Positions 27,003 through 34,660 of a DNA stretch of 64,000 bases are shown piece by piece. Each line of letters begins with the position of its first letter. The first letter of the stretch is position 1. Made by a program: the position numbers and the translations under genes. The stretch covers positions 4,825,547 through 4,889,546 of the forward strand of contig NZ_CP123897.1 of the NCBI RefSeq assembly GCF_029910655.1, in the 5' to 3' direction. Source of the DNA: Methylomonas sp. UP202. Lineage in GTDB: Bacteria; Pseudomonadota; Gammaproteobacteria; Methylococcales; Methylomonadaceae. The notes below the pieces were generated by a model. It saw only the letters and a list, made by a program, of their open reading frames with translations. It did not search any database and had not been told where the DNA came from.

Positions 27003-27275
27003 TCAGTCCCCCGTGGTCGGATCGATCACGGTCTTGATTTCTTCTATCCGATTGGCCGGAAAACCCCCTTGCTCGGCGTGTTCGCGTATCGCTTGTTCGT
27101 TGTCGGCGATATAAATGCAATACACCTTGTCGCCGGTCACATAGCTGTGCAGCCACTGGATGCGCGGCCCCATATCGCGCAACACGCCGCAGGATTTTTG
27201 GGAAATGCCTTGCAACTCGGCTTGCGTGAACTGGCCGGCGCCGGGAATGTCGCGTTCGATGATGTATTTGGGCAT
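27003..27275 (-). CDS. DUF4242 (SCO4226-like, ferredoxin-fold) small protein
   Basis: A 90-residue protein beginning MPKYIIERDIPGAGQFTQAEL, with the family stretch QWLHSYVTGDKVYCIYIADNEQAIREHAEQGGFPANRIEEI. This is the DUF4242 family, of which a Streptomyces member (SCO4226) is reported to bind nickel. It is cytoplasmic. AGGAG 6 nt before the ATG is a clear ribosome site. A palindrome shared with the nearby tetR gene lies 14 nt upstream of the start, so repression by that regulator is likely. It precedes mtoX on the same strand. Confidence 0.88.
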   Translation of the reverse strand: MPKYIIERDIPGAGQFTQAELQGISQKSCGVLRDMGPRIQWLHSYVTGDKVYCIYIADNEQAIREHAEQGGFPANRIEEIKTVIDPTTGD

Positions 27276-27288
27276 GATAATCTCCTAA

Positions 27289-27306
27289 TAAATGACCGGT
27301 CGTCTA
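27289..27306. promoter_or_regulatory. Probable TetR operator upstream of the DUF4242 gene
   Basis: The 18-mer TAAATGACCGGTCGTCTA differs at 2 of 18 positions from the perfect palindrome TAGACGACCGGTCGTCTA. Its core GACCGGTCGTCTA is identical to the copy before tetR at 29389-29406. It sits immediately upstream of the DUF4242 ribosome site. Confidence 0.75.
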
Positions 27307-27449
27307 ATTTGCCGGCGTTAAAAAATGCTGCCGGGTGGGCAGCGGTTATTTGGTTGATGTAGATGCCGTCTATAGGAGGCACACAAATGCCCACAGGGTA
27401 TCTGATGCGAATAATGTCGGTATGTATCTGCTTTTTTCCAGAGATAACC

Positions 27450-27923
27450 TCATCTTATCCTACTTGCCCATTGGAATAGATAGTCTTGATATTCACCAAC
27501 TGAAATTACCTTTTCAAAGGGCTCAAGCGTTTTTAACATAAAATCAAACTGGACTTCAGAAATTAAAGATTTGACAATTTCAACACCGATAATACCCGCT
27601 CTATTCAAATGATATACTTTTAAGTAATACCCTTTAACCAGTCGTCTGGCATTATTTAAATCATGAAACTCATCTGAATCCTGCTGCATGAGCTCTTTAA
27701 ATTTTCCAATATAATCCCCTCTATTGACCCTTTTAAATTCACTCAATTGACGTAAGGCATCATGCATAGATTGAGAGCCAAACTCTGTTCGCAGCTGTAC
27801 AATTATTTGGGCCTCTATACCTTTATATGAAACCTTCACTGCTCGCCATGAAGCAATAGCCGCAATAGCTGCCGCTATTGCGCTAATTGCACTTATGATA
27901 TTTGCTGCTGCAGTACTATCCAT
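27450..27923 (-). CDS. Hypothetical protein with one N-terminal membrane segment
   Basis: A protein of about 157 residues from the ATG at 27923; the frame is open further upstream to 28025. Residues 3-25 are an Ala/Ile-rich hydrophobic segment (NIISAISAIAAAIAAIASW). The rest is helical and charged, with RRLVKGYYLKVYHLNRAGII near the middle. Small membrane-anchored proteins of this shape include the DUF4760 group, but I cannot assign it firmly. No good ribosome site is seen. The gene and its flanks are clearly more AT-rich than the neighbours, which suggests acquisition by transfer. Confidence 0.6.
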   Translation of the reverse strand: MDSTAAANIISAISAIAAAIAAIASWRAVKVSYKGIEAQIIVQLRTEFGSQSMHDALRQLSEFKRVNRGDYIGKFKELMQQDSDEFHDLNNARRLVKGYYLKVYHLNRAGIIGVEIVKSLISEVQFDFMLKTLEPFEKVISVGEYQDYLFQWASRIR

Positions 27924-28225
27924 ATTTACGATAAATTGCACCGATTTTCGTAGATGGCTTAATAACCGCCATACGCCATACAGTCCGTTTAATTTTAGCC
28001 TCGATAAGCATCTACTGCATAGCAACTCTACCCTTGATCTTCATGTATGACTCAGAATATTTACCTGTTTTATTCACATTCATAAAAAATAAGTTTGAAC
28101 AAACTTTCAAGCCCGGAACAATCAACCCAAAAATTCAGCCACGCCGCCTGCCTGGATTCCACCAATGCTCGACCTTCATTTTCGATAACAAACCCTGTCA
28201 ACCATTCAACACCAAATCTATGAAA
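27924..28225. other. AT-rich region between the hypothetical gene and the toxin remnant
   Basis: About 300 nt of AT-rich sequence. A plus-strand frame of 76 codons at 28034 has no ribosome site and no recognisable features, so I do not call it. I see no terminator or repeat here. Confidence 0.4.
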
Positions 28226-28515
28226 TCATTTTCTAGCGTCTCTATAACTAAGCTGTTTTCTTAAATGCACCACGGCAAAATCTGCAATCTCCCGAGATTT
28301 TCCCGGTACACCAGCGCATACGGAAAATGCAATATCCGACATTTTCGAGTTTCATCATCCATCTTTCGATACAGCATCGGATTGCGACAAACCCGGTGAA
28401 TGGCATCGTCCACCGCCTCTATAAATCGCTTTTCCAAACCTGCTTGTTGTTTTTGATAAAACAATATTGCTTGTTCCAACTCCTCGCGGGCCTGAGGATG
28501 CAGGAAATATTTCAT
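28226..28515 (-). pseudogene. RelE/ParE family toxin, frameshifted near the C-terminus
   Basis: From the ATG at 28515 the protein reads MKYFLHPQAREELEQAILFYQKQQAGLEKRFIEAVDDAI in sections, a standard RelE/ParE start, up to FPYALVYRENLGRLQIL. It then ends early at 28261 with PWCI. One reading frame over, the same DNA encodes AVVHLRKQLSYRDARK before a stop at 28226-28228, which is the family's usual AVxHxRRxPxYW ending. A single-base deletion near the TTTT at 28277-28280 explains this. The 84-residue product would lack the C-terminal strand and conserved basic residues, so the toxin is probably inactive unless this is a sequencing error. The ATG overlaps the antitoxin stop as ATGA. Confidence 0.8.
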
Positions 28516-28736
28516 AAAAAGCGCTGTCTTAGCTCCGCCATGACTTGTTCGCCATCCAGCAGTAGCGCCGAATTGGCGTCTATTTCCTTGCAACGCTTTT
28601 CAATTTCTTGCCTCCACTCCTCGGAAACCGGAAAATCGTCTTCATAGTCCAGGCTTTCGATCAGTATTTCCGCGATATACGCTCTTGCTGCCGGAGCCAG
28701 TTTTAAAGCCTGTTCGGTTATCGTTTGTGCATCCAT
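28512..28736 (-). CDS. Antitoxin of a RelE/ParE-type module (addiction module component family)
   Basis: A 74-residue protein, MDAQTITEQALKLAPAARAYIAEILIESL in sections, with the acidic C-terminal part EEWRQEIEKRCKEIDANSALLLDGEQVMAELRQRF. The last segment, with a DGEQV-like turn before a helix, is typical of the small addiction-module antitoxins (TIGR02574 type) that pair with ParE/RelE toxins. The ribosome site GGAGGTGA is very strong. It is upstream of and overlaps the toxin gene, as usual. With the toxin frameshifted the module may be a relic. Confidence 0.85.
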   Translation of the reverse strand: MDAQTITEQALKLAPAARAYIAEILIESLDYEDDFPVSEEWRQEIEKRCKEIDANSALLLDGEQVMAELRQRFL

Positions 28737-28783
28737 CAATCACCTCCAATTTAGCGCTAGCATGCGATAAGGCAGGAACTCAA

Positions 28784-29380
28784 TCAAACCCTAAAATAAT
28801 CATCCAGCAAATCCCGACAAACAGCCTGCAAGGGTTCAACCGACTGCTCGACTTTCATCCGCAACAACGCGCCCTGCCAGCCGTTTAACATCAAATCCGC
28901 CATACTTTTCGCGGTCTTATCGGTGCGTACTGTACCGTCTTTCTGGCCGCGCTCCAGCGCGGTTTTCTGCAAATCGGCGTAGCGACCGACCGCGTCCAGC
29001 AAGGCGTCGCGGCATAGCGGACTGGTATCGCCGATTTCCCCCATCAAATTGCCCAGCAGACAACCGCCCTTGAAACCGGTTTTGGCCACTTCCGCTATCA
29101 ATTCCGCGTAATACGCTTTCAATGCGCCCAGTCCGTCCAATTCCGGGTTTTGCAAATGCCCGGTCAAGCGGACGATAAAAGGCTCGATGTAATGATGGAT
29201 CGCTTCGGCGGCGAAGCGTTCCTTGCTTTCGAAATAGGCGTAAAACGAGCCCTTGGGAATTTGCACGGTGTCCAAGATCTCTTTCAGGCCGGTGGCGTGA
29301 TAGCCTTTTTCCAGCAGCAAACTGACGCCCTGCTCGAGCAATCGATCTTTTTTGACTTGTTTCGGCTTTAGCGATGACAT
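28784..29380 (-). CDS. TetR/AcrR family transcriptional regulator
   Basis: A 198-residue TetR regulator. The helix-turn-helix is in LLEQGVSLLLEKGYHATGLKEILDTVQIPKGSFYAYFESKERFAAEAI near residues 14-62. The C-terminal ligand domain contains KGGCLLGNLMGEIGDTSPLCRDAL, with a Cys in GGCLLG as in regulators that sense electrophiles or thiols (NemR/AcuR-like subgroup). A near-palindromic operator lies 8 nt before the ATG, so it is probably autoregulated. The same site lies before the DUF4242 gene 1.5 kb away. Confidence 0.92.
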   Translation of the reverse strand: MSSLKPKQVKKDRLLEQGVSLLLEKGYHATGLKEILDTVQIPKGSFYAYFESKERFAAEAIHHYIEPFIVRLTGHLQNPELDGLGALKAYYAELIAEVAKTGFKGGCLLGNLMGEIGDTSPLCRDALLDAVGRYADLQKTALERGQKDGTVRTDKTAKSMADLMLNGWQGALLRMKVEQSVEPLQAVCRDLLDDYFRV

Positions 29381-29388
29381 GGATTAAT

Positions 29389-29406
29389 TATGCGACCGGT
29401 CGTCTA
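29389..29406. promoter_or_regulatory. Probable autoregulatory TetR operator
   Basis: The 18-mer TATGCGACCGGTCGTCTA matches the perfect palindrome TAGACGACCGGTCGTCTA at 16 of 18 positions. It starts 8 nt upstream of the tetR ATG and shares GACCGGTCGTCTA with the site at 27289-27306. Confidence 0.75.
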
Positions 29407-29549
29407 CTTTGTAAATCAGTTTTTCCTAATATTTTTAAACGCGACCCACGGGCCGATAAAACCGGCCGAACGCGGCCGGAGTAGCGATTTTTCAGCCTTG
29501 ATATGCTATGTTGGCAGTCTGTTCCTTTTTTAATGGTAAGCCCAGCAAC

Positions 29550-30116
29550 ATGAGCATCAAATCAGACCAGTGGATACGCAAAATGTCCGAGCAACACGGC
29601 ATGATAGAGCCGTTTCAGGCCGGCCAAGTTCGCGAATCCGCTCAAGGCCGGATCATCTCTTACGGGACGTCCAGCTATGGCTACGACGTACGCTGTTCCA
29701 ACGAATTCAAAATTTTCACCAACATCAACTCGACTATCGTCGATCCAAAAGATTTCGACGAGGCCAGCTTTGTCGATGTCAAGTCAGACGTCTGCATCAT
29801 TCCGCCCAACTCGTTCGCGTTGGCGCGTACCGTTGAGTATTTCCGAATTCCGCGTGACGTGCTGGTGGTCTGCCTGGGCAAATCGACTTACGCCCGCTGC
29901 GGCATCATCGTCAACGTCACGCCGCTGGAACCGGAATGGGAAGGCCATGTGACCTTGGAGTTCTCGAATACCACGCCGCTGCCGGCCAAAATCTACGCCA
30001 ACGAAGGCGTTGCCCAAATGCTGTTTTTCGGCGGCGACGAAGTCTGCGAAACCTCCTACAGGGACAGAGGCGGCAAATACCAGGGACAAACCGGCGTCAC
30101 TTTACCCAAGGCCTGA
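29550..30116 (+). CDS. dcd: dCTP deaminase
   Basis: A 188-residue enzyme that deaminates dCTP to dUTP for thymidylate synthesis. Signatures are [39 protein letters not shown], the catalytic region [53 protein letters not shown] and [19 protein letters not shown], read in sections. The ATG at 29550 (MSIKSDQWI) fits the family start; the frame is open a further 14 codons upstream. The enzyme is a cytoplasmic trimer. It is followed on the same strand by the GH15-like gene after 36 nt. Confidence 0.96.
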   Translation: MSIKSDQWIRKMSEQHGMIEPFQAGQVRESAQGRIISYGTSSYGYDVRCSNEFKIFTNINSTIVDPKDFDEASFVDVKSDVCIIPPNSFALARTVEYFRIPRDVLVVCLGKSTYARCGIIVNVTPLEPEWEGHVTLEFSNTTPLPAKIYANEGVAQMLFFGGDEVCETSYRDRGGKYQGQTGVTLPKA

Positions 30117-30152
30117 ACCCGACCATTCCGTCCCACCCAGCCCGGCACCGAT

Positions 30153-33100
30153 ATGACCCAACCCAGTAGCGACGCGTTAGACCAATATTACCGCCAAGTC
30201 CACGACATCATTCTCAGCCGGCAAAACTGGATTAGTGGCCTGCTGCCGGCCAGCACCGCCGTCACCGTACACGGCAACTATACCGACGCCTGGGTTAGGG
30301 ATAACGTTTACAGCATTCTGGCGGCTTGGGGGCTAGCACTGGCATACCGCAAGGCAGACGACGGCCGCGAGCGCGCCTACCTGCTGGAGCAAAGCGTCGT
30401 CAAGCTGATGCGCGGCCTGCTGACCGCGATGATGCGCCAAGCCCCAAAAGTCGAGAAATTCAAGCACAGCCAGGACCCGCTTGACGCGCTGCACGCCAAA
30501 TATAACACCCAGACCGGCGAAATCGTGGTTGCCGACAACGAATGGGGCCATTTGCAACTGGACGCTACCTCGTTGTTTTTGTTGATGCTGGCTCAAATGA
30601 TCGAATCGGGGCTACGCATAGTGTTCAGCGTGGACGAAGTCAATTTCGTGCAGAATCTGGTGCATTACGTCAGCCGCGCCTACCGCACGCCGGATTACGG
30701 TATTTGGGAACGCGGCAATAAAATGAACCACGGCATCGCAGAATTGAACGCCAGTTCGATCGGGATGGCCAAGGCGGCGCTGGAAGCAATGTCCGGCTTC
30801 AACCTGTTCGGTAAGGGCGGCGGCCAGACCGCGATCATCCACGTCGTCGCCGACGACATCGCTCGCACCCGAATTACATTGGAATCGCTGTTGCCGCGCG
30901 AATCGATTTCCAAGGAAGTCGATTCGGCGGTGCTCAGCATCACCGGTTTCCCAGCGTTCGCGGTCGATAATGCCGCGCTCCGCGAAAAAACCGAGGCACT
31001 GATCATCGAAAAATTGCAAGGCCGTTACGGCTGCAAGCGCTTTCTGCTGGACGGCCACCAAACCGTCATCGAAGACCACCAGCGCCTGCATTACGAACCC
31101 AGCGAACTGAAGCAATTCATGGACATTGAGTGCGAATGGCCGCTGTTTTTCTCGTACCTGCTGCTCAATCGCTTGTTTGCGGACGACGCCGACGGCGTAC
31201 GCGATTATCGGCGCCGTTTGGAACACTTATTGGTTGAACGCAACGGCCAATGGTTGCTGCCCGAGCTCTATCTAGTCCCGGAACCGGCGATCATTGCCGA
31301 GAAGCGCCACCCTCACAGCCAAGAACGGGTGCCCAACGAAAACGTGCCGCTGGTCTGGGCCCAAAGTCTGTTTATCCTAGGCTGTCTGCTGCAGGACGGC
31401 TTGGTCACGCTGGACGACATCGACCCACTGGGCCGTTACAAATCCACCCGCCTGTATAACCGAACGCCTTTACAGGTGGCGCTGCTGGCCGACAGCGAGG
31501 CGGTACAAGCCGACTTACACGCTACCGGCATCGTCTCGCAAACACTTGGTGAAATCGCGCCGATACAGGTGCGCGAAGCCAGCGAACTCGCTGCGGCCTA
31601 CACCCAAGTGGGACGCAACGATCGAATCGGCCTGACCGGACGCCCCTTGCGCCAAATTCGCAGCCTGGCGACCTCCCGGCTGTATCTGCTGGCCGGCGAA
31701 CCGCTACTATTCCTACCGCAATTCATGAACCAACAAGGATTCTATATTGCGATGGACAATCGCTTGTTGATTCAACGCCTTCGCATGGAATTGACGTATT
31801 TGGCACACCACTGGGACAGCCCTAAGCCGCCAATCTTCGTCATCAACGTCAAGGACAACATGCTGCACGGCGCCGATCGCGAAATGTTGCTGGATTTCAT
31901 CCAGCAAATCGGCTCCGGCAAATTGGCCGACATCGAGGTTAGGCTCGGCCTGTTAACCGAATTCGCGGCCGACTCCTGTCGTGAGAAAATCGGTTATCTG
32001 CATGATTTTCGCTTTTCGGAGCCGCGGCGTGACGACGCCGAGCGCCCCTGCGCGCACGCCATGCCGCACGAGGCCGCCACCCCACAACCTTTGGACAGCT
32101 ATACGCTGACCGCCTGGGAAATCGGCGACGATGCGTTGTTACTAGAGCAATTGCGCGGCAACGGCAATCTGTATGCGCAACTGGAAGCCTTAAGTCTGCT
32201 CGGCGGCCGCCACGGCTTGGACCATCCTGTGCGCTTGGCCGGCCAGGAGTATTCGGTGCGCGACCTGCTGGAAGAGGTTTACGCCCGCGCCGGCGACCGC
32301 CACGTCTGGTACATCGTGCGTCGCGCGGCCGGCATTCTCGGCAAGTACGATATCAATCTGGAACAGGCGGCGACCGACATCCTGGTCCGCCAACACGGCT
32401 TGACCGTCGGCCGCGCCTACAGCGGCAAAGCCACGTTACGGCGGCCGACCGACTCCTGGGAAATACTGCAAACCATCCGTAGCTTTAACAATCAGGATAG
32501 CAATCAGCACATTGTCATCCAGGAATTGATCATTTATTTAGGTATGCTGATCAAACTCAAGCCAGAATTGTTTGCCGATATGCATACGATACGGGTCGGC
32601 CATATTCTGCAGCTGATCGTGGCCCGGCAAAAACGCGCCAGCCAAGTTTCGCTGGACCAAGCATTTACCGAGGTATTAGGTCTGCCGCCGCACCGACTGG
32701 TGGAACTGCTCAGAGAAACTTTAGAGGATTACGGCAATAGCCAAACCCAACTAGGCTTGGTGGAAACCCTGCATTACGACGGCGCGCAACGCGACTTGAG
32801 TTCGGCTCGCTTCCCGGCAACGATGAACCCGAATCGCGGCGACTCCGAGGACTGGTACGACTGGCGCGAACGCCAAGGCAGCGTCGGCCGTGAAAACGAC
32901 GCTTTTTTCACCGGCGTTTGGACGGTACTGGAGCGTTGCCAGGGCCTGATGATAGGCGAAAAAATCAACGGTATGCGCCGGCTCGACAGCGAGACCACGC
33001 TGTCGCAGATGACGCCAGGCGAGCAAACCTTTAAATTGCACGTCAATCACGTACTCAATAAAATTCAGGCGCCGGTCTACCGGCAATTGACCGCCGAGGC

Positions 33101-33350
33101 ATTGCGAGCGCTGGGTTCTATTTTCCGGGACAACCCGGCCTTACGGGTGGACGATACGATAGTCACCGACATTCTGATCGGCCATGCCGTCAGAATCTGC
33201 TGGCTGCACGATCACCCTGACCACCGCGACCAATACGAAAATTACGTGTCGCTGGCTTGGCAGGCCTTTTATCAACTGCCGCCCCACGCCGTTGCCAACG
33301 GCATTCTCGACGCCCTGATGCATTTACTCGACACGCCCAACGCCCAGTGA
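30153..33350 (+). CDS. Glycoside hydrolase family 15 / phosphorylase kinase alpha-beta subunit-like protein
   Basis: A 1065-residue protein. The N-terminal half carries the (alpha/alpha)6 fold shared by glucoamylases and phosphorylase b kinase regulatory subunits (SGLLPASTAVTVHGNYTDAWVRDNVYSILAAWGLAL; DNEWGHLQLDATSLFLLMLAQM; GIWERGNKMNHGIAELNASSIGMAKAALEAM, read in sections). The C-terminal half (RRPTDSWEILQTIRSFNNQDSNQH and beyond) is the region typical of the phosphorylase-kinase-like group. No signal peptide is seen, so it is cytoplasmic. The glucokinase gene 8 nt downstream suggests intracellular glucan or glycogen breakdown to glucose and its phosphorylation. Whether it is a hydrolase or a regulator is uncertain. 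Confidence 0.9.
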   Translation: MTQPSSDALDQYYRQVHDIILSRQNWISGLLPASTAVTVHGNYTDAWVRDNVYSILAAWGLALAYRKADDGRERAYLLEQSVVKLMRGLLTAMMRQAPKVEKFKHSQDPLDALHAKYNTQTGEIVVADNEWGHLQLDATSLFLLMLAQMIESGLRIVFSVDEVNFVQNLVHYVSRAYRTPDYGIWERGNKMNHGIAELNASSIGMAKAALEAMSGFNLFGKGGGQTAIIHVVADDIARTRITLESLLPRESISKEVDSAVLSITGFPAFAVDNAALREKTEALIIEKLQGRYGCKRFLLDGHQTVIEDHQRLHYEPSELKQFMDIECEWPLFFSYLLLNRLFADDADGVRDYRRRLEHLLVERNGQWLLPELYLVPEPAIIAEKRHPHSQERVPNENVPLVWAQSLFILGCLLQDGLVTLDDIDPLGRYKSTRLYNRTPLQVALLADSEAVQADLHATGIVSQTLGEIAPIQVREASELAAAYTQVGRNDRIGLTGRPLRQIRSLATSRLYLLAGEPLLFLPQFMNQQGFYIAMDNRLLIQRLRMELTYLAHHWDSPKPPIFVINVKDNMLHGADREMLLDFIQQIGSGKLADIEVRLGLLTEFAADSCREKIGYLHDFRFSEPRRDDAERPCAHAMPHEAATPQPLDSYTLTAWEIGDDALLLEQLRGNGNLYAQLEALSLLGGRHGLDHPVRLAGQEYSVRDLLEEVYARAGDRHVWYIVRRAAGILGKYDINLEQAATDILVRQHGLTVGRAYSGKATLRRPTDSWEILQTIRSFNNQDSNQHIVIQELIIYLGMLIKLKPELFADMHTIRVGHILQLIVARQKRASQVSLDQAFTEVLGLPPHRLVELLRETLEDYGNSQTQLGLVETLHYDGAQRDLSSARFPATMNPNRGDSEDWYDWRERQGSVGRENDAFFTGVWTVLERCQGLMIGEKINGMRRLDSETTLSQMTPGEQTFKLHVNHVLNKIQAPVYRQLTAEALRALGSIFRDNPALRVDDTIVTDILIGHAVRICWLHDHPDHRDQYENYVSLAWQAFYQLPPHAVANGILDALMHLLDTPNAQ

Positions 33351-33358
33351 GGACCGAT

Positions 33359-34354
33359 ATGATTTTAGCCGGCGACATCGGCGGTACCAAAACGGTGCTA
33401 GCCTTAATTGAACCATTAGCCGACGGCACGCTGCACAGCGTGCGCGAACAAACGTTTGCCAGCCGTGAATTCCTGGACTTCGAGGAGATTTTGGACTTAT
33501 TCCTCGCCGATCAGCCCCCGCCAACGTCAGCCTGTTTCGGCGTCGCCGGACCGGTGGTCGAACAACGCTGCCAAACCACGAATCTACCCTGGTTGCTGGA
33601 TGGTCGACGGTTGCAACAGAAGCTGGGTACCGACCAAGTCAAACTGCTTAACGATTTGGAAGCGATGGCTTTGGGCATGCTGCATCTGCCACCGGAAGAT
33701 TTCGTCGAACTGAATCCCGCCGCCGAACCCCAAACCGGCAATATCGCCGTGATCGCGGCCGGCACCGGACTCGGCGAGGCTGCTTTGTATTGGGACGGCC
33801 AACGCTATCATCCCATCGCCACCGAAGGCGGACATAGCGACTTGGCGCCGCAAACCGAACAACAGGATCGGTTGTTGGTCTATTTGCGCCAACTGTTTCC
33901 AGACCACGTAAGTTGCGAGCGGGTGCTGTCCGGAAACGGCTTCAGTCATTTATACGATTTTCTGTTAGCCGACCGTTTCGCGCCGGCCTGCCCTGCAATT
34001 CCCGCCGCGCACGCCGAATCCGAAGTGGACCGCAACGCACTGATTTCGCGTTTGGGTGTGGGCGGCGAAGACCCGCTCTGTGAAGAAGCAACCCGTTTAT
34101 TCGCCGAATTGTACGGTGCGGAAGCCGGCAATCTGGCCTTGAAGCTGCTTGCGACGGGCGGCGTGTTTATCGGCGGCGGGATAGGCCCGAAGATTCGTAA
34201 GGTTCTGGAGTCGGGTGAGTTTTTACGCTCATTCGCAGCCAAAGGCCGCTTTCAACCGCTGTTAGCGAAAATACCGGTAAAACTCGCGTTGAATCCACGC
34301 GCACCGTTGATTGGCGCCATGCATTATTTTGCCGATTTGCTTGGCAAGCACTAA
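33359..34354 (+). CDS. glk: Glucokinase
   Basis: A 332-residue ROK-independent bacterial glucokinase. MILAGDIGGTKTVLALIE is the ATP phosphate-1 motif. CFGVAGPV, NDLEAMALGM with the catalytic Asp, VIAAGTGLGEA and EGGHSDLAP follow, and GGVFIGGGIGPKI is near the C-terminus. The start ATG at 33359 follows the previous stop by 8 nt, with GAGGA as ribosome site inside the stop region. It phosphorylates glucose with ATP. Coupling to the GH15-like gene points to use of glucose released from stored glucan, useful in methanotrophs that store glycogen. Confidence 0.95.
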   Translation: MILAGDIGGTKTVLALIEPLADGTLHSVREQTFASREFLDFEEILDLFLADQPPPTSACFGVAGPVVEQRCQTTNLPWLLDGRRLQQKLGTDQVKLLNDLEAMALGMLHLPPEDFVELNPAAEPQTGNIAVIAAGTGLGEAALYWDGQRYHPIATEGGHSDLAPQTEQQDRLLVYLRQLFPDHVSCERVLSGNGFSHLYDFLLADRFAPACPAIPAAHAESEVDRNALISRLGVGGEDPLCEEATRLFAELYGAEAGNLALKLLATGGVFIGGGIGPKIRKVLESGEFLRSFAAKGRFQPLLAKIPVKLALNPRAPLIGAMHYFADLLGKH

Positions 34355-34660
34355 CTATTCGGCGAATGCTCAGCGATCTGTCACCCCCCTCTTTCAAAAA
34401 AGGGGGAGCGGCGATATCCGCCTCGAGCTCCCTTTTTCGACGGGAAACTTGGATTTAGGCCGGTTGTGAAGCCTATGCTGAACAGCTACCGCACGCCTTA
34501 ATCGAGCCCGCCTTGCACGATACTTGGTCTGCGAGTCCCCCATGCGATGCGGCTTTGGCAATCGACACTATCAGCCCGCGAGGTTTATTGTTAAGATCGA
34601 TACGTAGCAGTCTCTCACAGGGCTCGGCTAGCCGAAATCGACCTATACCAAAGCGCTGAC
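34355..34660. terminator. Intergenic region with nested hairpins after glucokinase
   Basis: The 306-nt gap contains overlapping inverted repeats at 34384-34437: CCCCC (34385-34389) can pair with GGGGG (34402-34406), and AAAAAGGGGGAGC can pair with GCTCCCTTTTT (34427-34437), with an inner GCGG/CCGC stem. The end with a T run is a plausible terminator for the dcd-glk group. The rest, to 34660, shows no gene; a ribosome site for the next gene is not obvious. Confidence 0.5.

Noticed and set aside
28034-28264. 76-codon plus-strand frame
   Set aside because: No ribosome site, AT-rich, and it overlaps the remnant end of the toxin gene on the other strand.
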